Shown: in pieces, positions 16,882-27,186 of the stretch
Position numbering within the stretch: position 1 is the stretch's first letter
Layout of the letters: the number at the start of each line of letters is the position of its first letter
Origin: Candidatus Kaistia colombiensis
GTDB taxonomy: Bacteria; Pseudomonadota; Alphaproteobacteria; Rhizobiales; Kaistiaceae
Length of the DNA stretch: 64,000 bases
Assembly (NCBI GenBank): GCA_029203105.1
Contig: CP119318.1
Location: 3,486,501 to 3,550,500 of the forward strand
Direction of reading: 5' to 3'
The notes under the pieces: model-generated
The model's input: the letters and a program-made list of their open reading frames with translations, nothing else
Told to the model about the DNA's origin: nothing
Databases searched by the model: none
Made by a program: the position numbers and the translations under genes

Positions 16882-17286
16882 TCATACCGGGTTCGGAAGC
16901 GCTTCGATGATCACGAAGGCCTGTGCGAGCGGGTAGTCATCGGTGATGGTCAGATGGATGGCGGCATGATGGTTCGCCGGCATCATCCGCGCCAATTGCT
17001 CGGCCGCCCCGCCGGTCAGCGCCATGGTCGGCTTGCCGCTCGGCAGGTTGACCACCCCCATGTCGCGCCAGAAGACGCCATGGTTGAGGCCGGTGCCGAG
17101 CGCCTTGGCGCAGGCTTCCTTGGCGGCGAAACGCTTGGCATAGGAGGCGGCGCGCTCGGCCCGGCGATCCGATTTCTTCTGCTCGACTTCGGTGAACACG
17201 CGCTCGGTGAAGCGCGCGCCGAACCGTTCCAGCGTCTTCTCGACCCGGCGGATATCGATCAGATCGCTGCCAAGCCCGATGATCAC
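16882..17286 (-). CDS. acpS: Holo-[acyl-carrier-protein] synthase
   Basis: AcpS transfers 4'-phosphopantetheine from CoA to acyl carrier protein. The 134-residue product shows the family motifs IIGLGSDLIDIRRVEKTLER at the start (metal-binding aspartate) and RFAAKEACAKALGTGL with the glutamate. It closes with a typical beta strand region. Its start overlaps the pdxJ stop by four bases, the standard pdxJ-acpS coupling in proteobacteria. Confidence 0.95.
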   Translation of the reverse strand: MIIGLGSDLIDIRRVEKTLERFGARFTERVFTEVEQKKSDRRAERAASYAKRFAAKEACAKALGTGLNHGVFWRDMGVVNLPSGKPTMALTGGAAEQLARMMPANHHAAIHLTITDDYPLAQAFVIIEALPNPV

Positions 17287-18053
17287 GGCTGCGCATCCGC
17301 GGCGTTGCGCGCCTCGTCCATGAGGGCCCGCATGGTGCGGATGGACTGGTCGAGGCCGACGAACACCGCCTCGCCGATCAGGAAGTGACCGATGTTGAGC
17401 TCCCGGATCACCGGAATCGCGGCGATCGGCCTGACCGTGTCGTAGGTGAGGCCGTGACCGGCATGGATCTCAAGGCCAAGACCGGCGCCATAATGCGCAG
17501 CATCCTCAATTCGAGCGCGCTCGCGTTCGAACGCCTCGGGGCTTTCGTCGATGGCCTCGCAATAGGTGCCGGTGTGTAGTTCCACGACCGGCGCGCCGAG
17601 GGCGACGGCCGCGTCGATCTGGCGCCGGTCGGCGGCGATGAAGAGCGAGACGCGAATTCCGGCAGCGCTGAGCTCGCGCACCATCGGCAGCAGGTGCGCC
17701 AGTTGGCCCGCGGCGTCGAGCCCGCCCTCGGTCGTGCGCTCCTCGCGGCGCTCCGGCACGATGCAGACGGCATGCGGCTGCTGGCGCAGCGCAATCTCGA
17801 CCATCTCGCGCGTCGCGGCCATCTCGAAGTTGAGTGGCAGCGCGATCTCGGCGCGTAGCCGCTCGATGTCGCTGTCGATGATGTGGCGCCTGTCCTCGCG
17901 CAGATGTGCCGTGATGCCATCGGCGCCGGCCGCCACCGCGATTTTTGCCGCCCTTACCGGATCGGGGTGCACGCCGCCCCGCGCGTTGCGGATGGTCGCG
18001 ACATGATCGACATTGATTCCCAGGCGCAGCTCATTGCGGACGGTCACAGCCAA
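17283..18053 (-). CDS. pdxJ: Pyridoxine 5'-phosphate synthase
   Basis: PdxJ condenses 1-deoxyxylulose 5-phosphate with 3-amino-1-hydroxyacetone phosphate to make pyridoxine 5'-phosphate, the end step of the DXP-dependent vitamin B6 route. The 256-residue TIM-barrel protein begins RLGINVDHVATIRNARGG and holds DGITAHLREDRRHI, HAVCIVPERREE, and the C-terminal ELNIGHFLIGEAVFVGL. It overlaps acpS by four bases. The DUF2062 gene ends 23 bases upstream. Confidence 0.96.
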   Translation of the reverse strand: MAVTVRNELRLGINVDHVATIRNARGGVHPDPVRAAKIAVAAGADGITAHLREDRRHIIDSDIERLRAEIALPLNFEMAATREMVEIALRQQPHAVCIVPERREERTTEGGLDAAGQLAHLLPMVRELSAAGIRVSLFIAADRRQIDAAVALGAPVVELHTGTYCEAIDESPEAFERERARIEDAAHYGAGLGLEIHAGHGLTYDTVRPIAAIPVIRELNIGHFLIGEAVFVGLDQSIRTMRALMDEARNAADAQP

Positions 18054-18076
18054 TTCCCCCTCTTCGACGATCGCCG

Positions 18077-18643
18077 CTACTTATCATGCAGCGCCTGGCG
18101 GCGCACGGCGAAGCGGTGCCGGCGCGACGCCTGAAAGCCCTGGGCGGCGATATAGACCAGAACATAGGACATTCCGCCCAGCACCAGCGCAAGCGGCACG
18201 GCACCGACCAGCATCGGCTCCATGATCGGCCAGATCTCCCGCCACGATTCGGTCAGCAGCTTGTGCCGAAGGTGGTGGAAGTCGAGCTGCTCCGGCGATT
18301 GGCCGAACCAGCCGAGGATCAGGCTGCCGGTCTCATAGGTCCCGACCCAGATCAGCGGAAACGTCAGCGGATTGCCAATCGTCGTGCCGAGCACCGCCGC
18401 CAGCACATTGCCACGGACGAGAAAGGCGACGACGAAGCAGAGCAGATAGTGGAAACCGAGGAACGGCGTCATCGCCAGCGCGACGCCGGATGCGAAGCCC
18501 GCCGCGATGGAGTGCGGCGAGCCGGACAAGCGCAGCAGTCGCTTGACGTAATAGCGGATCGCGCGCGACCAGCCGCCCTTCGGCCACATGAAGTGGTTCA
18601 GCTTCTGATGAAACCTGAGCGGGCGGCGGCGGCGGAACAGCAT
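18077..18643 (-). CDS. DUF2062 membrane protein
   Basis: This 188-residue inner-membrane protein belongs to DUF2062. A basic N-terminus (RRRRPLRFHQKLNHFMW) is followed by hydrophobic helices: AAGFASGVALAMTPFLGFHY, LLCFVVAFLVRGNVLAAVLG, and a last one near the C-terminus, MLVGAVPLALVLGGMSYVLV. The IGNPLTFPLIWVGTYETGSL motif is typical for the family. The function is unknown. It stands between pyrE and pdxJ on the same strand with short gaps, so it is probably part of the same transcript. Confidence 0.85.
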   Translation of the reverse strand: MLFRRRRPLRFHQKLNHFMWPKGGWSRAIRYYVKRLLRLSGSPHSIAAGFASGVALAMTPFLGFHYLLCFVVAFLVRGNVLAAVLGTTIGNPLTFPLIWVGTYETGSLILGWFGQSPEQLDFHHLRHKLLTESWREIWPIMEPMLVGAVPLALVLGGMSYVLVYIAAQGFQASRRHRFAVRRQALHDK

Positions 18644-18659
18644 GATGGGGGCTTTGGCC

Positions 18660-19238
18660 TCAGGCCAGGCTGCGGCTGCCCGGCTTGACGGGCGGGATGG
18701 CGGCGAGCTCGGGGGGGAGCTGATCGGCGGGATAGGCCGGGACCTTGTAGCGGGTCAGCGCAATCAAGGGAACGCCGACCTCGGCCTCGCCGTCGGAACG
18801 GTCGATCAGGCAGGCGGCGGCGACGACATCGCCGCCAATGGCGCGAATGGCGGTGATGGTCTCGCGAATCGAAAGCCCGGTGCTGACGATGTCCTCGACG
18901 ACGAGGATCTTCGCGTTCGCAGGCAATTCGAAGCGGCGCAGACGGAATTCACCCTGCTCGCGCTCGACCCACATCGCCGGCACGCCAAGATGACGCGCCG
19001 TCTCGTAGCCGGGAATCAGGCCACCCAGCGCCGGCGACACGACCAGATCGAACTCGACGCCGGCCTCGCGGATCTTCGCGGCCAGCGCCTTGCACAGCCG
19101 CTCGGTCCGATCCGGATACATGAAGACGCGAGCCTTCTGCAGGAAGATCGGACTGCGCAGGCCCGAACTCAGGATGAAATGCCCCTCGAGCAGAGCGCCG
19201 GATTCGCGGAAGACGTCGAGGATTTCGGCTTGGTTCAT
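18660..19238 (-). CDS. pyrE: Orotate phosphoribosyltransferase
   Basis: PyrE joins orotate and PRPP to give OMP in pyrimidine synthesis. The start at 19238 (MNQAEILDVFRESGALLEGH) gives 192 residues, the usual size; an earlier in-frame ATG at 19280 would overlap rsh. The PRPP loop is ILVVEDIVSTGLS at about 111-123, and the catalytic loop lysine region lies in WVEREQGEFRLRRFE. It starts 34 bases after the rsh stop and is likely co-transcribed with it. Confidence 0.94.
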   Translation of the reverse strand: MNQAEILDVFRESGALLEGHFILSSGLRSPIFLQKARVFMYPDRTERLCKALAAKIREAGVEFDLVVSPALGGLIPGYETARHLGVPAMWVEREQGEFRLRRFELPANAKILVVEDIVSTGLSIRETITAIRAIGGDVVAAACLIDRSDGEAEVGVPLIALTRYKVPAYPADQLPPELAAIPPVKPGSRSLA

Positions 19239-19272
19239 TCTATGTCCCGTCCAGATCGTATCGTTGCGACCG

Positions 19273-21492
<2,220 letters not shown>

Positions 21493-21614
21493 GGCGCTAT
21501 TTCCGAAGGCGCGCGAATGGGCCGGGCGAAACCCGGCCGGAAGGCTATCCGTTCATATAGGATAGCGAACCCGGCCAAGCGACAAGCGGCTTGGCCGGAA
21601 GAGAGCGTCGGACC

Positions 21615-21990
21615 TTAGAAATCGTCCTGCTTGTCCGGCGGGACCATATTCTCGAGGCCGCGCAGCAGGTCTTCTTCCGACATGCGGTCGAACGCGACGC
21701 CATTGTCCTCGTCGGCCGAATCCTCGGCGAGAAGCTGCATGTCCTGCTCGGGCTCGTCGACCTCGACATACTTCTGCAAGCGAGTGGATCAGATCCTCCT
21801 TGAGGTCGTCGGGGTGAACGGTCTCGTCGGCGATCTCGCGCAGCGCGACGACGGGGTTCTTGTCGTTGTCGCGGGCAATCGTCAGCGGCGAGCCGCTGGC
21901 GATCATGCGAGCGCGATGGCCGGCAAGGAGCACCAGTTCAAAGCGGTTCTCGACCTTGTCGACGCAATCTTCCACGGTGACGCGCGCCAT
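21615..21990 (-). CDS. rpoZ: RNA polymerase omega subunit, with an apparent one-base frameshift
   Basis: Omega helps fold and hold the beta-prime subunit. The first 70 residues are textbook (MARVTVEDCVDKVENRFELV, then DNDKNPVVALREIADETVHP and DLKEDLIHSL). At 21776-21782 one extra base changes the frame. The neighbouring frame then gives the expected acidic rhizobial tail (QKYVEVDEPEQDM, DRMSEEDLLRGLENMVPPDK, ending QDDF) to a TAA at 21615-21617. With the base removed the protein is 124 residues. Read as written, it runs on to 145 residues with an unrelated basic tail. A sequencing error is the simplest reading because the tail is intact in the other frame. Confidence 0.88.
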
Positions 21991-22249
21991 GTCAGGTCTC
22001 CTGTTCGGAAAAGTCTGGGGTTCAAGCGCGCATGAATAAGTGTGTGGGCGACGGATTGCAAGAGATTATGCAGCCGCCCCCGCTGCGGCGCACGCCCCGG
22101 ATGCCGCCATCCCGCCGCTTGCAACCGCACACGGCGAATTGTTTGCTGGCAAGGCACCGAGGCTATATTGATGCTGTATTGCCTGCACGACTCGGCCCGT
22201 TGGGGCCGTCGCATTTCGCCATTTTCATTTCAATTGTCGGATATTCAAA

Positions 22250-22840
22250 ATGTTTGACGCTCGCGAAAAAATCGCCCTGTTCATCGATGGCGCGAATCTC
22301 TACGCCACCGCCAAATCCCTTGCCTTCGACATCGACTACAAGAAGCTGCTCGGCGAGTTCCAGAGCAAGGGCTATCTGATGCGCGCCTACTATTACACGG
22401 CGCTGTCGGAGGATCAGGAATACTCCTCGATCCGCCCGCTGATCGACTGGCTCGACTACAATGGCTACACGGTCGTGACCAAGCCGACCAAGGAGTTCTT
22501 CGACGCAGCCGGCCGCCGCAAGGTCAAGGGCAACATGGATATCGAACTGGCCGTGCATGTCATGGAAGTGGCCGAGTATGTCGACCATGTCGTCCTGTTC
22601 TCGGGCGACGGCGATTTCCGCTCGCTGGTCGAGGCGGTCCAGCGCAAGGGCCGCAAGGTGTCCGTCATCTCGACGCTGGCAACCCAGCCGCCGATGATCG
22701 CCGACGAACTACGCCGCCAGGCAGACCATTTCATCGACCTCGTCACGCTGCAGAATCGGATCGGCCGCGACCCGGCCGAGCGCGCGCATCGCAGCGCGGA
22801 GCGGCAGCAGACGACCAGCGGCTTCGAGGACGAGATCTGA
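22250..22840 (+). CDS. NYN-domain (LabA/DUF88) protein
   Basis: NYN domains are PIN-like metal-dependent folds associated with RNA processing. This 196-residue protein starts with the acidic strand IALFIDGANLYATAKSL (D13). It has KGNMDIELAVHVMEVAEYV and VVLFSGDGDFRSLVEAVQRK, the conserved aspartate positions of the nuclease-like site. It is divergent from rpoZ across 259 bases, an arrangement seen widely in this order. The ATG has no good ribosome-binding site in the preceding 15 bases. The natural target is unknown. Confidence 0.87.
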   Translation: MFDAREKIALFIDGANLYATAKSLAFDIDYKKLLGEFQSKGYLMRAYYYTALSEDQEYSSIRPLIDWLDYNGYTVVTKPTKEFFDAAGRRKVKGNMDIELAVHVMEVAEYVDHVVLFSGDGDFRSLVEAVQRKGRKVSVISTLATQPPMIADELRRQADHFIDLVTLQNRIGRDPAERAHRSAERQQTTSGFEDEI

Positions 22841-22888
22841 TCGCCATCCATGCCCTGCCCTGATCTCCGGCATCGAGAAGCCTGACCC

Positions 22889-23539
22889 GTGTCGCTTTCC
22901 GCCTCCGATCCCGGCCGCGATTGCCCGCTCTGCCCTCGCCTCGTGGCGTTTCGCCAGGAGTGGCGGGCGAAAGAGCCCGCTTGGAACAACGCGCCCGTTC
23001 CCTCCTTCGGGGTCGATGACGGCCGGCTGCTGATCGTCGGGCTTGCGCCGGGGCTGCGCGGCGCCAACCGGACCGGCCGGCCATTCACCGGCGACTATGC
23101 CGGCGACCTGCTCTACCAGACCATGCTCGACTTCGGCTTCGCGCGCGGCGTGTTCGAGGCACGGCCGGACGACAGCCTGACCCCGATCGACACGGCGATC
23201 ACCAACGCCGTCCGCTGCGTGCCGCCCGAGAACAAGCCGACCACCCGCGAGATCGGCACCTGCCGCCCGTTCCTGACGGCGACGGTTGCGGCAATGCCGC
23301 GGCTGCGCGCCATCATCGCACTCGGCAAGATCGCGCATGACAGCGTCGTCGTCGCTCTCGGCGAGCGCATGTCTCGCTATAAATTCGGGCACCGCGCGCG
23401 GCATAACATCGGCACACTTAGCATTTTCGACAGCTATCACTGCTCGCGATACAACACGAACACTGGCGTCCTCACGCCGGAGATGTTCCGTGCCGTCTTT
23501 TCGGATGTGCGCGAATTCCTCGATTCCGACGCGCGCTGA
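22889..23539 (+). CDS. Uracil-DNA glycosylase, family 5 (UDGb) type
   Basis: This enzyme removes uracil (and in family 5 also hypoxanthine and other deaminated bases) from DNA. The 216-residue product starts at GTG 22889. Motif 1 is LIVGLAPGLRGANRTGRPF; the second motif is DSYHCSRYNTNTGVLTPEMF, the family 5 pattern with H and NTNTG. The N-terminal cysteines CPLCPRL, with C218-like GTCRPF later, match the iron-sulfur ligands of this family. It begins 48 bases after the NYN gene and may share its transcript. Confidence 0.88.
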   Translation: MSLSASDPGRDCPLCPRLVAFRQEWRAKEPAWNNAPVPSFGVDDGRLLIVGLAPGLRGANRTGRPFTGDYAGDLLYQTMLDFGFARGVFEARPDDSLTPIDTAITNAVRCVPPENKPTTREIGTCRPFLTATVAAMPRLRAIIALGKIAHDSVVVALGERMSRYKFGHRARHNIGTLSIFDSYHCSRYNTNTGVLTPEMFRAVFSDVREFLDSDAR

Positions 23540-24035
23540 CACAACCGCGAACGGGCCGCTCGGGGACGGCCTCAGGGCACCCTCCGGCGAACGCGACAGG
23601 CTCGACCGCCCGACGTCGCGCTAAATCCCCTCCTGGAATCGCGGTTTTCCCTTATTGTCCACCGCCCGGCTCCCGATTGGCCCGGCGCCATCAGCGGCCG
23701 ACCCAGCCTGGACGCACCAGCTCCGAGCGAGACCGCACCACTCCCGCGTGTCCGCGCGTCGCGAGGCCAGCCCCTATCCACACCGTCGCCAAACAGGGTG
23801 CCGCACGGGCTTCCAAGGCTTTCGGACATCGCCAAACGCGCCTTGTCGCAAATTAGCAACTAAAGCTTACAATCATGACTCCATATCGGAGATCTAGCTG
23901 TTTTTGAGTTACGTGAATCATCTGCATCGGTAAGTTCAACTCACTTTCGACGAGTGATTTGGAGAAAGTCCCGTCCGTTTCCCATGGGGGGTCGCGGACA
24001 ACTCATTGGCTGGGGGAACGAGGCCCGGACACGCC

Positions 24036-24069
24036 CCTTCGGCGCGCTGGAAACAGTGCGGGCCGAAGG
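24036..24069 (+). promoter_or_regulatory. Stem-loop with GAAA tetraloop in the porin leader
   Basis: CCTTCGG at 24036-24042 pairs with CCGAAGG at 24063-24069. Inside it, CGCGCTG at 24043-24049 pairs with CAGTGCG at 24054-24060 (one G-U pair) and is closed by a GAAA tetraloop at 24050-24053. Two unpaired bases (24061-24062) make a bulge. Such a stable stem in the leader of an abundant porin mRNA may protect it from decay or be a site of regulation. Confidence 0.6.
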
Positions 24070-24091
24070 CAAGCAGGCCGCCTTCCGATCC

Positions 24092-24111
24092 CCTGACAAC
24101 CAGAGGTCAGG
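24092..24111 (+). promoter_or_regulatory. Small hairpin holding the porin ribosome-binding site
   Basis: CCTGAC at 24092-24097 pairs with GTCAGG at 24106-24111. The ribosome-binding AGAGG lies in the 8-base loop and the first base of the right arm. The ATG follows 2 bases after the stem. The hairpin could tune access of ribosomes to this start. Confidence 0.5.
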
Positions 24112-24113
24112 TT

Positions 24114-25340
24114 ATGAACTTTAAGTCCCTTCTGCTCGGCTCGGCCGCAGCAATCGTTCTCGCCGGCGGCGCCCAGGCTGCCGATCTGACGGTCGCCGAG
24201 CCGGTCGACTACGTGAAGGTCTGCGACGCGTTCGGCGCGGGCTATTTCTACTCGCCCGGCACCGACACCTGCATCAAGGTCGGCGGCTACGTCGAGTTCG
24301 GCACGTCGTTCGGCGGCGGCGACTTCGGCGGCCTCAACAGCAACAACAACCATTGGGGCAACTTCTACACCGAAGTCTCGATGCAGCTGACGGCTTCGTC
24401 GGTCACCGAATACGGTAACCTGACCGGCTTCATCGACATGCGCGCCAAGACCGGCAACAAGACTGGCACCGGCCAGGACTTCGCCGATCTGGTCAACACC
24501 GACGAGAAGACCGCCTACGTCGACAGCGCCTACCTCGAGCTCGGCCCGATCAAGGCTGGTTACTTCACCTCGCTGTTCGACTTCGGCCGCGGCTATGACG
24601 ACACCGGCATGTTCGGTTCGGATTCGACCACCGACCACATCCAGCTGACCTACGCCGTCAACGGCTTCGGCCTGGCCCTGTCGATCGAAGACCAGCGCGA
24701 TCGTAGCTCGGTCGGCTACTGGGAAGACGCGCTCGGCAACGAGTATGGCAACAAGAACATCCCGGACATCATCGCCGCGGTGACCTACTCGTCGGGCATC
24801 TTCTCCGCCAAGGTTGCCGGTGCGTACACGAACTCGGCCGCCAGCCTCACCTACGATGACAGCGACAACCTCATCGGCGCCGAAGGCAAGGCCGGCTGGG
24901 CCATCGGTGGCGGTCTCGAGATCGCGCTCGACAACGTCTCGGCTGGCGATCGCTTCTTCGTGTCGGCGGCGTATGGCGACAACGCCAATTCGTTCACCGG
25001 AATCTCGGGCGGCACCTCGGTCATCGGCGGCCTCGGCCTGGACGAAAACCTGTTCTCGGCAGCCACCGGCACCAGCTGGAGCGCGCTGGCTTCGTATAAG
25101 CACGTCTGGACCCCGCAGCTCTGGTCGTCGCTCTCGGGCGGCTACGCCAGCTTCGACGGCTCGGATGGCTTCGACGGCGTGAAGGTCGACGCATGGCGCG
25201 TTGGCTTCAACACCGCCTACACCCCGGTCAAGGGTCTCGACCTGGTCGCCGACGTCTTCTACACGGACGTCGACCTGAAGGACACCGACGTCAAGGGCGA
25301 CTCCTGGACCGCCAACCTGTTCCTGAAGCGCTCCTGGTAA
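24114..25340 (+). CDS. Major outer-membrane porin (Porin_2, Omp2/RopA type)
   Basis: This is a trimeric general porin of the Hyphomicrobiales type. The 408-residue precursor starts at ATG 24114 behind AGAGG and has a signal peptide cut after GGAQA (about residue 22). The mature start ADLTVAEPVDYVKVCDAFG and the GAGYFYSPGTDTCIKVGGYV stretch with its two cysteines are hallmarks of the family. The chain then alternates beta strands with Asp/Gly/Asn-rich loops and ends in LKRSW, the aromatic end needed for outer-membrane insertion. Codon use is strongly biased to C-ending codons, as in highly expressed genes. It is monocistronic, with its own terminator. Confidence 0.92.
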   Translation: MNFKSLLLGSAAAIVLAGGAQAADLTVAEPVDYVKVCDAFGAGYFYSPGTDTCIKVGGYVEFGTSFGGGDFGGLNSNNNHWGNFYTEVSMQLTASSVTEYGNLTGFIDMRAKTGNKTGTGQDFADLVNTDEKTAYVDSAYLELGPIKAGYFTSLFDFGRGYDDTGMFGSDSTTDHIQLTYAVNGFGLALSIEDQRDRSSVGYWEDALGNEYGNKNIPDIIAAVTYSSGIFSAKVAGAYTNSAASLTYDDSDNLIGAEGKAGWAIGGGLEIALDNVSAGDRFFVSAAYGDNANSFTGISGGTSVIGGLGLDENLFSAATGTSWSALASYKHVWTPQLWSSLSGGYASFDGSDGFDGVKVDAWRVGFNTAYTPVKGLDLVADVFYTDVDLKDTDVKGDSWTANLFLKRSW

Positions 25341-25399
25341 TCCAGGTCGCCTCGGCGATCTCGCGTCCGGTGGTTTCTCCACCGGACGTACAAGCTGGA

Positions 25400-25432
25400 A
25401 AGCCCCGCCGATGTTCGGCGGGGCTTTTTTTG
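25400..25432 (+). terminator. Rho-independent terminator of the porin gene
   Basis: AAGCCCCGCCG (25400-25410) pairs with CGGCGGGGCTT around a 5-base loop, followed by a run of seven T at 25425-25431. It lies 60 bases after the porin stop. Confidence 0.92.
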
Positions 25433-25461
25433 TTTGGCTCGGCCCTTCGCAGTCGCCAAAC

Positions 25462-25494
25462 AAAAAGCCCGGCCGCGTGGCGGCCGGGCTTTTT
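25462..25494. terminator. Bidirectional terminator between porin and smpB
   Basis: AGCCCGGCCG (25466-25475) and CGGCCGGGCT (25481-25490) form a 10-bp stem, flanked by five A on the left and five T on the right. It can stop smpB transcripts on the minus strand and read-through from the porin. Confidence 0.9.
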
Positions 25495-25522
25495 GAATCC
25501 GGTCAGGTGACGGAAGGAGCCG

Positions 25523-25999
25523 TCAGCCCTTGTCGCGCATCAGGCGCCCCTTTTCGCGGCTCCAGTCGCGCGCCTTCTCGGTCTGGCGCTTGTCGTGCTG
25601 CTTCTTGCCGCGCGCCAGCGCGATCTCGACCTTCGCCCGCCCCTTCTCGTTGAAGTAGATCTTGAGCGGAACGACCGTCATGCCCTCGCGCTGCACGGCG
25701 ATCGACAGCTTGGCGATCTCCTTCTTGTGCAGCAGCAGCTTCCGGGGACGACGGGTCTCGTGATTGAACTGGTTGGCCTGGAGATATTCCGGGATGTAGG
25801 CGTTGAACAGCCAGACCTCGCCGCCCTTTTCGGCCGCGTAGGAATCGCCGATCGTGCTGCGCCCACCCCGGAGCGACTTGATTTCCGTGCCGGTCAGCAT
25901 GATGCCGGCCTCGAAGGTCTGGCCGATCTCGAAGTCGAAACGCGCCCGTCGATTGTCGGCGGCAAGCCGATAGCGCGGATCGCCGGTGCCGCTATTCAT
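25523..25999 (-). CDS. smpB: SsrA-binding protein SmpB
   Basis: SmpB carries tmRNA to stalled ribosomes in trans-translation. The 158-residue protein has the usual core (NRRARFDFEIGQTFEAGIML, TGTEIKSLRGGRSTIGDSYA, LLLHKKEIAKLSIAVQREGM) and a basic tail KKQHDKRQTEKARDWSREKG. The tmRNA gene itself is not in this window. dapA ends 11 bases upstream on the same strand, so the two are co-transcribed. Confidence 0.96.
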   Translation of the reverse strand: MNSGTGDPRYRLAADNRRARFDFEIGQTFEAGIMLTGTEIKSLRGGRSTIGDSYAAEKGGEVWLFNAYIPEYLQANQFNHETRRPRKLLLHKKEIAKLSIAVQREGMTVVPLKIYFNEKGRAKVEIALARGKKQHDKRQTEKARDWSREKGRLMRDKG

Positions 26000-26010
26000 G
26001 TTTCAATGCC

Positions 26011-26886
26011 TCAGTTGACCAGCCCCGCATGCGCCATCGCGCTGCGGATGATCGTCTTGGTCGTTTCGGTGATGCCGACGAGCGGCAGGCGAACGCGATC
26101 CTCCATACGGCCGAGCAGCGACAGCGCATACTTGACGCCCGTCGGGTTCGGCTCGACGAAGATGGCGCTGTGCAACGGCATCAGGCGGTCCTGATAGGCC
26201 AGCGCCTTGGCGAAATCGCCGGCCATGCAGGCCTCCTGGAACTCGGAGCAGAGCCGCGGCGCGACATTCGACGCGACCGAGATGCAGCCATGGCCGCCAT
26301 GCGCCATGAAGCCGAGCGCCGTGCCATCCTCGCCCGAAAGCTGCAGGAACTCGGGGCCCATCGCATGGCGCTGCAGGCTGACGCGATCGAGCTTGGCGGT
26401 CGCGTCCTTGACGCCGATGATGTTCTTCAGCTCGAACAGCCGCGCCATCGTCTCGACCGACATATCGATGATCGAACGCGGCGGGATGTTGTAGATGATG
26501 ATCGGGATGCCGATGGCGGCGTTGATCGCCTTGTAGTGCTGGTACAAGCCCTCCTGGTTGGGCTTGTTGTAGTAGGGCGTCACCACCAGCACGGCATCCG
26601 CGCCGGCCTTCTCGGCATGGCGGGCGAGGTCGATGGCCTCGGCCGTGTTGTTCGAACCGGCGCCGGCGATCACCGGCACCCGGCCGGCGGCGACCTCGAT
26701 CGTCACCTCGACGACGCGCTTGTGCTCGGCATGCGAAAGGGTCGGGCTCTCGCCCGTCGTGCCGACCGGAACGAGGCCGTGCGTGCCCTCGGCGATCTGC
26801 CAATCAATGAAGGAACGCAACGCATCCTCGTCGACCGAGTCCTCCCGCATGGGGGTGACCATGGCCGTGATCGAACCCTTGAACAT
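26011..26886 (-). CDS. dapA: 4-hydroxy-tetrahydrodipicolinate synthase
   Basis: DapA condenses pyruvate with aspartate semialdehyde in the lysine and diaminopimelate route. The start at 26886 (MFKGSITAMVTPM) follows GGTGGAAGAG and gives 291 residues; the frame is open for 60 more codons upstream, but these are not conserved. The Schiff-base lysine is K160 in IIGVKDATAKLDR. Y132 lies in IIYNIPPR, and VGTTGESPTL supplies the conserved threonines at about 43-44. It probably forms an operon with smpB. Confidence 0.95.
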   Translation of the reverse strand: MFKGSITAMVTPMREDSVDEDALRSFIDWQIAEGTHGLVPVGTTGESPTLSHAEHKRVVEVTIEVAAGRVPVIAGAGSNNTAEAIDLARHAEKAGADAVLVVTPYYNKPNQEGLYQHYKAINAAIGIPIIIYNIPPRSIIDMSVETMARLFELKNIIGVKDATAKLDRVSLQRHAMGPEFLQLSGEDGTALGFMAHGGHGCISVASNVAPRLCSEFQEACMAGDFAKALAYQDRLMPLHSAIFVEPNPTGVKYALSLLGRMEDRVRLPLVGITETTKTIIRSAMAHAGLVN

Positions 26887-26991
26887 CGCGCTCTTCCACC
26901 TTTTGCCGTCAATTGGCCGAAATCCGCGCCGAATATGATCGATGGCGGCTTCGTCCGACATGCTCTGTTTTTTGCCGTAACTTGGGCGGCG

Positions 26992-27020
26992 AACATAGTC
27001 GTTGCCCATGGGCAGAGCAA
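26992..27020 (-). promoter_or_regulatory. Probable dapA promoter
   Basis: On the minus strand TTGCTC (27015-27020) and TATGTT (26992-26997) are 17 bases apart. This would give a leader of about 100 bases before the dapA ATG at 26886. Confidence 0.45.
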
Positions 27021-27186
27021 GAACCCGCGCATCGGTCCGAGCCTGCGTCAAGCCTTTGTTCACCATGGCGACCTAAGGTCGGAGGAGATGGAAGAGGCGA
27101 CGCGCATGACGCCGGGCATCGACGACAGCTTGCCAGTCCGAATGCGCGCGGCCGATGGGCGTGAAGTGACAACGAGTGAGGACGAC

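Larger units (their letters stand above)
23540..24113. other. 574-base intergenic region carrying the porin promoter and leader
   Basis: No gene is supported here. The left half is GC-rich and featureless. At 23843-23950 the base content becomes AT-rich. TTGTCG (23843-23848) and TACAAT (23868-23873), 19 bases apart, are a possible porin promoter with a wide spacer, which would give a leader of more than 200 bases. Near the porin start two RNA stem-loops are listed separately. Confidence 0.5.

Noticed and set aside
23572..23859. 95-codon minus-strand open frame before the porin
   Set aside because: It has no ribosome-binding site or conserved features and lies in a porin upstream region.
26029..27186. 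A 5' extension of the lytic transglycosylase frame
   Set aside because: It runs antisense through dapA; the signal peptide and ribosome-binding site place the start at 27187.
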